NCBI GenBank assembly: GCA_036939975.1
Contig: JALLPB010000054.1
Coordinates: forward strand, 1-27,545
DNA: 27,545 nucleotides
Reading direction: 5' to 3'
Source: Cyclostephanos tholiformis
Lineage: Eukaryota; Bacillariophyta; Thalassiosirophyceae; Thalassiosirales; Thalassiosiraceae
Numbering within the stretch: position 1 is the stretch's first letter; each line of letters begins with the position of its first letter. A program made the translations under genes and the position numbers. This document shows, in pieces, positions 25,205 through 27,545 of the stretch. The notes beneath the pieces were generated by a model. The model had not been told where the DNA came from. It was given only the letters and a program-made list of their open reading frames with translations, and searched no databases.

Positions 25205-26704
25205 TTTTTTAGCTGCTTTGTCTAAAGGAATAGACGGGTAACCCATGTTGAGGTCGAGGCTTGTTGCGAAGAGAAATCCACCAATCGAAGTCAAGATTTC
25301 TTCCGTCATTGACAAAGGATATTCACGACGAATTTGATTCGCGTTGATTCGACGAAAGTCAACAATAAGACAGATGGTTCCGTTCTTTTTCGGGATGCCA
25401 AATGCAGGGCATGCCCACTCGTGCTCCTCGTACTCCTCCGGCGTTAAACAACGCAATGCACCGATATCGCACTGTCGGCAGAACTCGTCTTCCATTACTT
25501 CGCGATTGACGAGCGGGATGGCTAATGGTTTGGCGCGGAATGGAACCGCATCTGCTTTCAGACGAAGCTTTACCGGCTCCCCCGTATAATATCCTTTGCC
25601 CCCCTTGAATACTTCGTTGTTTTGCGTTAAAACTTGTAGTAACGCGCTCTGATTCATCGATAGATGGCTTTCATCATGCTTGACTATTTCTAAGAGGTCG
25701 GGCACATTGTAGACTGCTTTTGTGAAAGAAGGAGCATTCGTAAGAAACATCATCGGCTCTGTAGGAAAATAGACTCTCTTTTCTTCTTCCTGGTTACTAA
25801 TTTCGTGTTTCTCAGCGCTTGACTTGGAACAAATTTTCTGGATACGCATCTCCGTCCAATATCCTTGTGGAACCATTGGGACTTCAACATCTTCTCCCCA
25901 GGTGATGGTCTTTGATGTTCTTGATTGATCTATGCCGAGTTTGTCTATCATGCTAATACCCATAATTACTCCATATCCGAAATCTTCTGATTCTTCCGGG
26001 GCAATTTCTACCGACGCATCAAATTTTCTGTGACGACTGAGGTGTGGAAGACGGATTCCTTGGATGGTAATCTGATTTCGAGAAGCCACTGTTGTAGTGC
26101 GATAAGAATTTCCTTCACTTGGTTGGAATTTGTTGCCCAAAGACTTGGCGAAAGCATGTGACATGATGGCGTGTCCTGAGAATCCGTTATCAATTAAAAT
26201 AGTAGTCCCGAGGCATGTGCCATCTTGAGTTGGGACTTCGATAACAGTGATGCCATTTACTAGCTGATTGCTGCTCAATGCTCTCCCTTGAACCATCATC
26301 ACAGAGCCCTCATCGGAAGAGTAGCTTAGCTCAGCAAAAGAGTTGTTCTTCAGCGTCTTGACTTGTGGTTCTTTGCTGATACGAACTGTTGGTGTTTTAA
26401 TGACGGTCGTCTTGTTGGTGGTAGAATTTAAGTCCTTCTTAATCGCTATGCCGTCCCCTTTCTTGGTTTCTTCTTTAACCTTGTTGGGTGGCTTGTAATC
26501 GGGACAATCTTTCCACTCGTGCGTGCCATCGTGCTTCCTGCAAGGGTTCTTGCCTCCGCCCTTGAAACCACCGCCGCTTGATTTCTCCTTTCCTTTCGAA
26601 TAGTTGGAGTGTTCTTTCGGGTTCGCTTTTTGTTCAAGCGCCGCTGCTTCGGCTTTCAGCTTGAACTTGTTGTCAATTTGAGTCATGAGCTCGAGGTTGT
26701 CAGC
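25205..26704 (-). pseudogene. Gag nucleocapsid end, protease and N-terminal half of RT of the gypsy element
   Basis: The frame continues from gag past one TGA and stays open until a run of six T (25205-25210), where a single-base length change throws RT out of frame. Order: basic Lys/Gly-rich stretch, a variant zinc knuckle CRKHDGTHEWKDC (C-x2-H-x3-H-x4-C instead of CCHC), aspartic protease with ILIDNGFSG (DNG in place of DSG/DTG) and the second conserved block VIMGISMIDKLGID, then RT with FGIPKKNGTICLIVDFRRIN and the first catalytic Asp in FATSLDLNMGY. Open frame read to 25082 is out of phase with RT after the T run. Confidence 0.88.
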
Positions 26705-27361
26705 TCAGTCTTCTAGATCGTCGCCACCTTCTCTGACATACTTGACCATCGCTTTTGGTGGGAGACTTTTGACGATGACTTTATTCATTTCTTCGATAGT
26801 ATATTCTTGTGCATAAATGCCAAGGTAAATCATCAACTTGTTGATTTGGAAAAGGCGTTTGGTTCCTTTTTGCAAAATATTGTCCGGGATTTTAATTTTA
26901 CCTTTGTCCATTGCCTTGCATTGGTCCTTGAAAGCTTTGGGTCTGAATGTCTTGAGGCCAAGGTTTTGAGGCAAACGAATGAAATTTTGCTTGCTATCAT
27001 TGTCCCACTTGTGTTCACCAATTATTTCTAACCAATCAGTTCTTACTTGCCTTTTGAGTGCTCTCAATAATGTCTGAGCGAGTTTTTGAGACTTGTCATC
27101 TTCCCACATTGCATATAGGTTGCCCAATCGGACAATTTCGTTTATTAATCCAACGAGGTTGGCATCATTGTCGCCTATTTTAAACTTTCTGATCTCCTCA
27201 GAAACTTTGGTGTCGCTGGCTTCATAGAACTTAGCCTTGATTTCGTGATCGCTCGGTTTTGGTTCTTTAAAACGTAGAATGCAGTTGACCTTGTCTTGGT
27301 CTTTTGATTGGCTTCTTGGTTTTGATGAATGCTTCGAGTTGGTGTTGCTGTCCTTCCCCAT
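26705..27361 (-). CDS. Gag capsid-like protein of the gypsy element
   Basis: 218 residues from ATG at 27361 to TGA at 26705. Hydrophilic, basic N-terminus, then an alpha-helical capsid-like region (for example NLVGLINEIVRLGNLYAMW and FQINKLMIYLGIYAQEYTIEEMNKVI). No zinc knuckle lies inside; it follows in the same frame after the TGA. Either this TGA is read through or, more likely, it is a CGA to TGA change that split a single gag-pol frame. The ATG lies 45 bp inside the palindrome/PBS position, which is typical spacing. Confidence 0.75.
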   Translation of the reverse strand: MGKDSNTNSKHSSKPRSQSKDQDKVNCILRFKEPKPSDHEIKAKFYEASDTKVSEEIRKFKIGDNDANLVGLINEIVRLGNLYAMWEDDKSQKLAQTLLRALKRQVRTDWLEIIGEHKWDNDSKQNFIRLPQNLGLKTFRPKAFKDQCKAMDKGKIKIPDNILQKGTKRLFQINKLMIYLGIYAQEYTIEEMNKVIVKSLPPKAMVKYVREGGDDLED

Positions 27362-27405
27362 GTTCGCTGAAGGATGAATGCTTGTAGTCCTTCCAAACGA
27401 TTGTT

Positions 27406-27419
27406 ATTTTGATCAAAAT
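27406..27419 (-). other. palindrome at the primer-binding position of the gypsy element
   Basis: ATTTTGATCAAAAT, a perfect 14-nt palindrome abutting the inner end of the 5' LTR (sharing its terminal base). The following AAC is also shared with 5437-5453 of the small element. No TGG-type tRNA PBS is visible. Confidence 0.65.
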
Positions 27420-27545
27420 GTCCTATACGTTGGAGAGGACTAGAATTGAATTGAGTAAAGATTGACTTTGTTAATAAAAGTGAGATGTTAACTAGATTTA
27501 GATCTGTAGAATTTAAAATATAAAACTTGATAAAACTGCTCGATG
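27419..27545 (-). repeat. 5' LTR of the gypsy element (partial)
   Basis: 127 bp aligned with 22829-22955; the last dozen bases and the flanking target duplication are outside the window. Confidence 0.88.

Larger units (their letters stand above)
22829..27545 (-). mobile_element. Ty3/gypsy LTR retrotransposon, degenerate, right end outside the window
   Basis: Element on the minus strand: 5' LTR at 27419 and beyond (cut by the window end), internal region 22968-27418, 3' LTR 22829-22967. Gene order gag, protease, RT, RNase H, integrase is that of Ty3/gypsy (Metaviridae-like) elements. LTR copies differ by about 7 substitutions and one indel over 127 bases by hand alignment (about 94% identity). 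Gag and the protease-RT segment are in the same frame, separated by a single TGA. Stops (26705, 24147, 24123, 24048, 23317) and frameshifts (25205-25210 and near 23940) make this copy inactive. The polypurine tract is 22968-22980. Insertion was inside the glycosyltransferase coding sequence; the expected 5-bp duplication (GTATC, 22824-22828) cannot be checked because the other flank is missing. Confidence 0.92.

Noticed and set aside
1..27545. Bacterial features: operons, CRISPR arrays, Shine-Dalgarno sites, IS elements
   Set aside because: Spliced genes, plastid presequence and LTR elements show a eukaryotic nuclear genome; no spaced direct-repeat array of CRISPR type is present.

Overview
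This is a eukaryotic nuclear window, most probably from a diatom (stramenopile). The evidence is short GT-AG introns (46 to 220 bp), a bipartite plastid-targeting presequence on an ABC1 kinase, two DUF6824 domains (the DVLCGRG..HPGN family typical of diatoms), a diatom-style Cys-rich tail on a GT61 glycosyltransferase, a membrane-anchored protein with tandem bacterial-type solute-binding domains, and diatom-type LTR retroelements. I cannot name the species. All assignments come from reading motifs by eye; no search was run.

Layout, left to right. 223-2703 (+) is a GT61 glycosyltransferase in three exons. It converges on an intronless plastid ABC1/UbiB-type kinase (2821-4707, -). From 4708 to 7131 lies gene-poor, AT-rich DNA holding a 1.2-kb degenerate LTR element (5287-6485) with a clean 5-bp target duplication, inserted into a short open frame of unknown nature. 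A five-exon AGC kinase (7132-10062, -) shares a divergent promoter region with a four-exon membrane protein carrying two SBP_bac_3-like domains (10591-13301, +). A double-DUF6824 membrane protein (13506-15518, -) is divergent from a divergent importin-alpha-like protein (15694-18357, +). An ARL8-like small GTPase (18803-19339, -) is divergent from a class I SAM methyltransferase (20067-21347, +).

The right quarter is a ruined locus. A decayed glycosyltransferase gene of the HPAT/peptidyl-serine galactosyltransferase type (21704-22828, -) is cut inside its coding sequence by a Ty3/gypsy LTR retrotransposon (22829 to beyond 27545, -). That element has gag, protease, RT, RNase H and integrase in gypsy order, but carries at least five in-frame stops, two frameshifts and substitutions at catalytic positions of PR, RT and IN.

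The genes do not form a pathway. They are ordinary single-copy-looking eukaryotic genes packed head-to-head and tail-to-tail. The most interesting signals are: (i) the two LTR elements share a 13-nt polypurine tract and a perfect 14-nt palindrome directly after the 5' LTR, where a tRNA primer-binding site is normally found; (ii) the tandem solute-binding-domain protein with one membrane span and a long disordered cytosolic side; (iii) the retroelement sitting inside a glycosyltransferase reading frame. Gene starts take account of ATG only: two long open frames (208, 10519) begin at GTG and their true starts are later.
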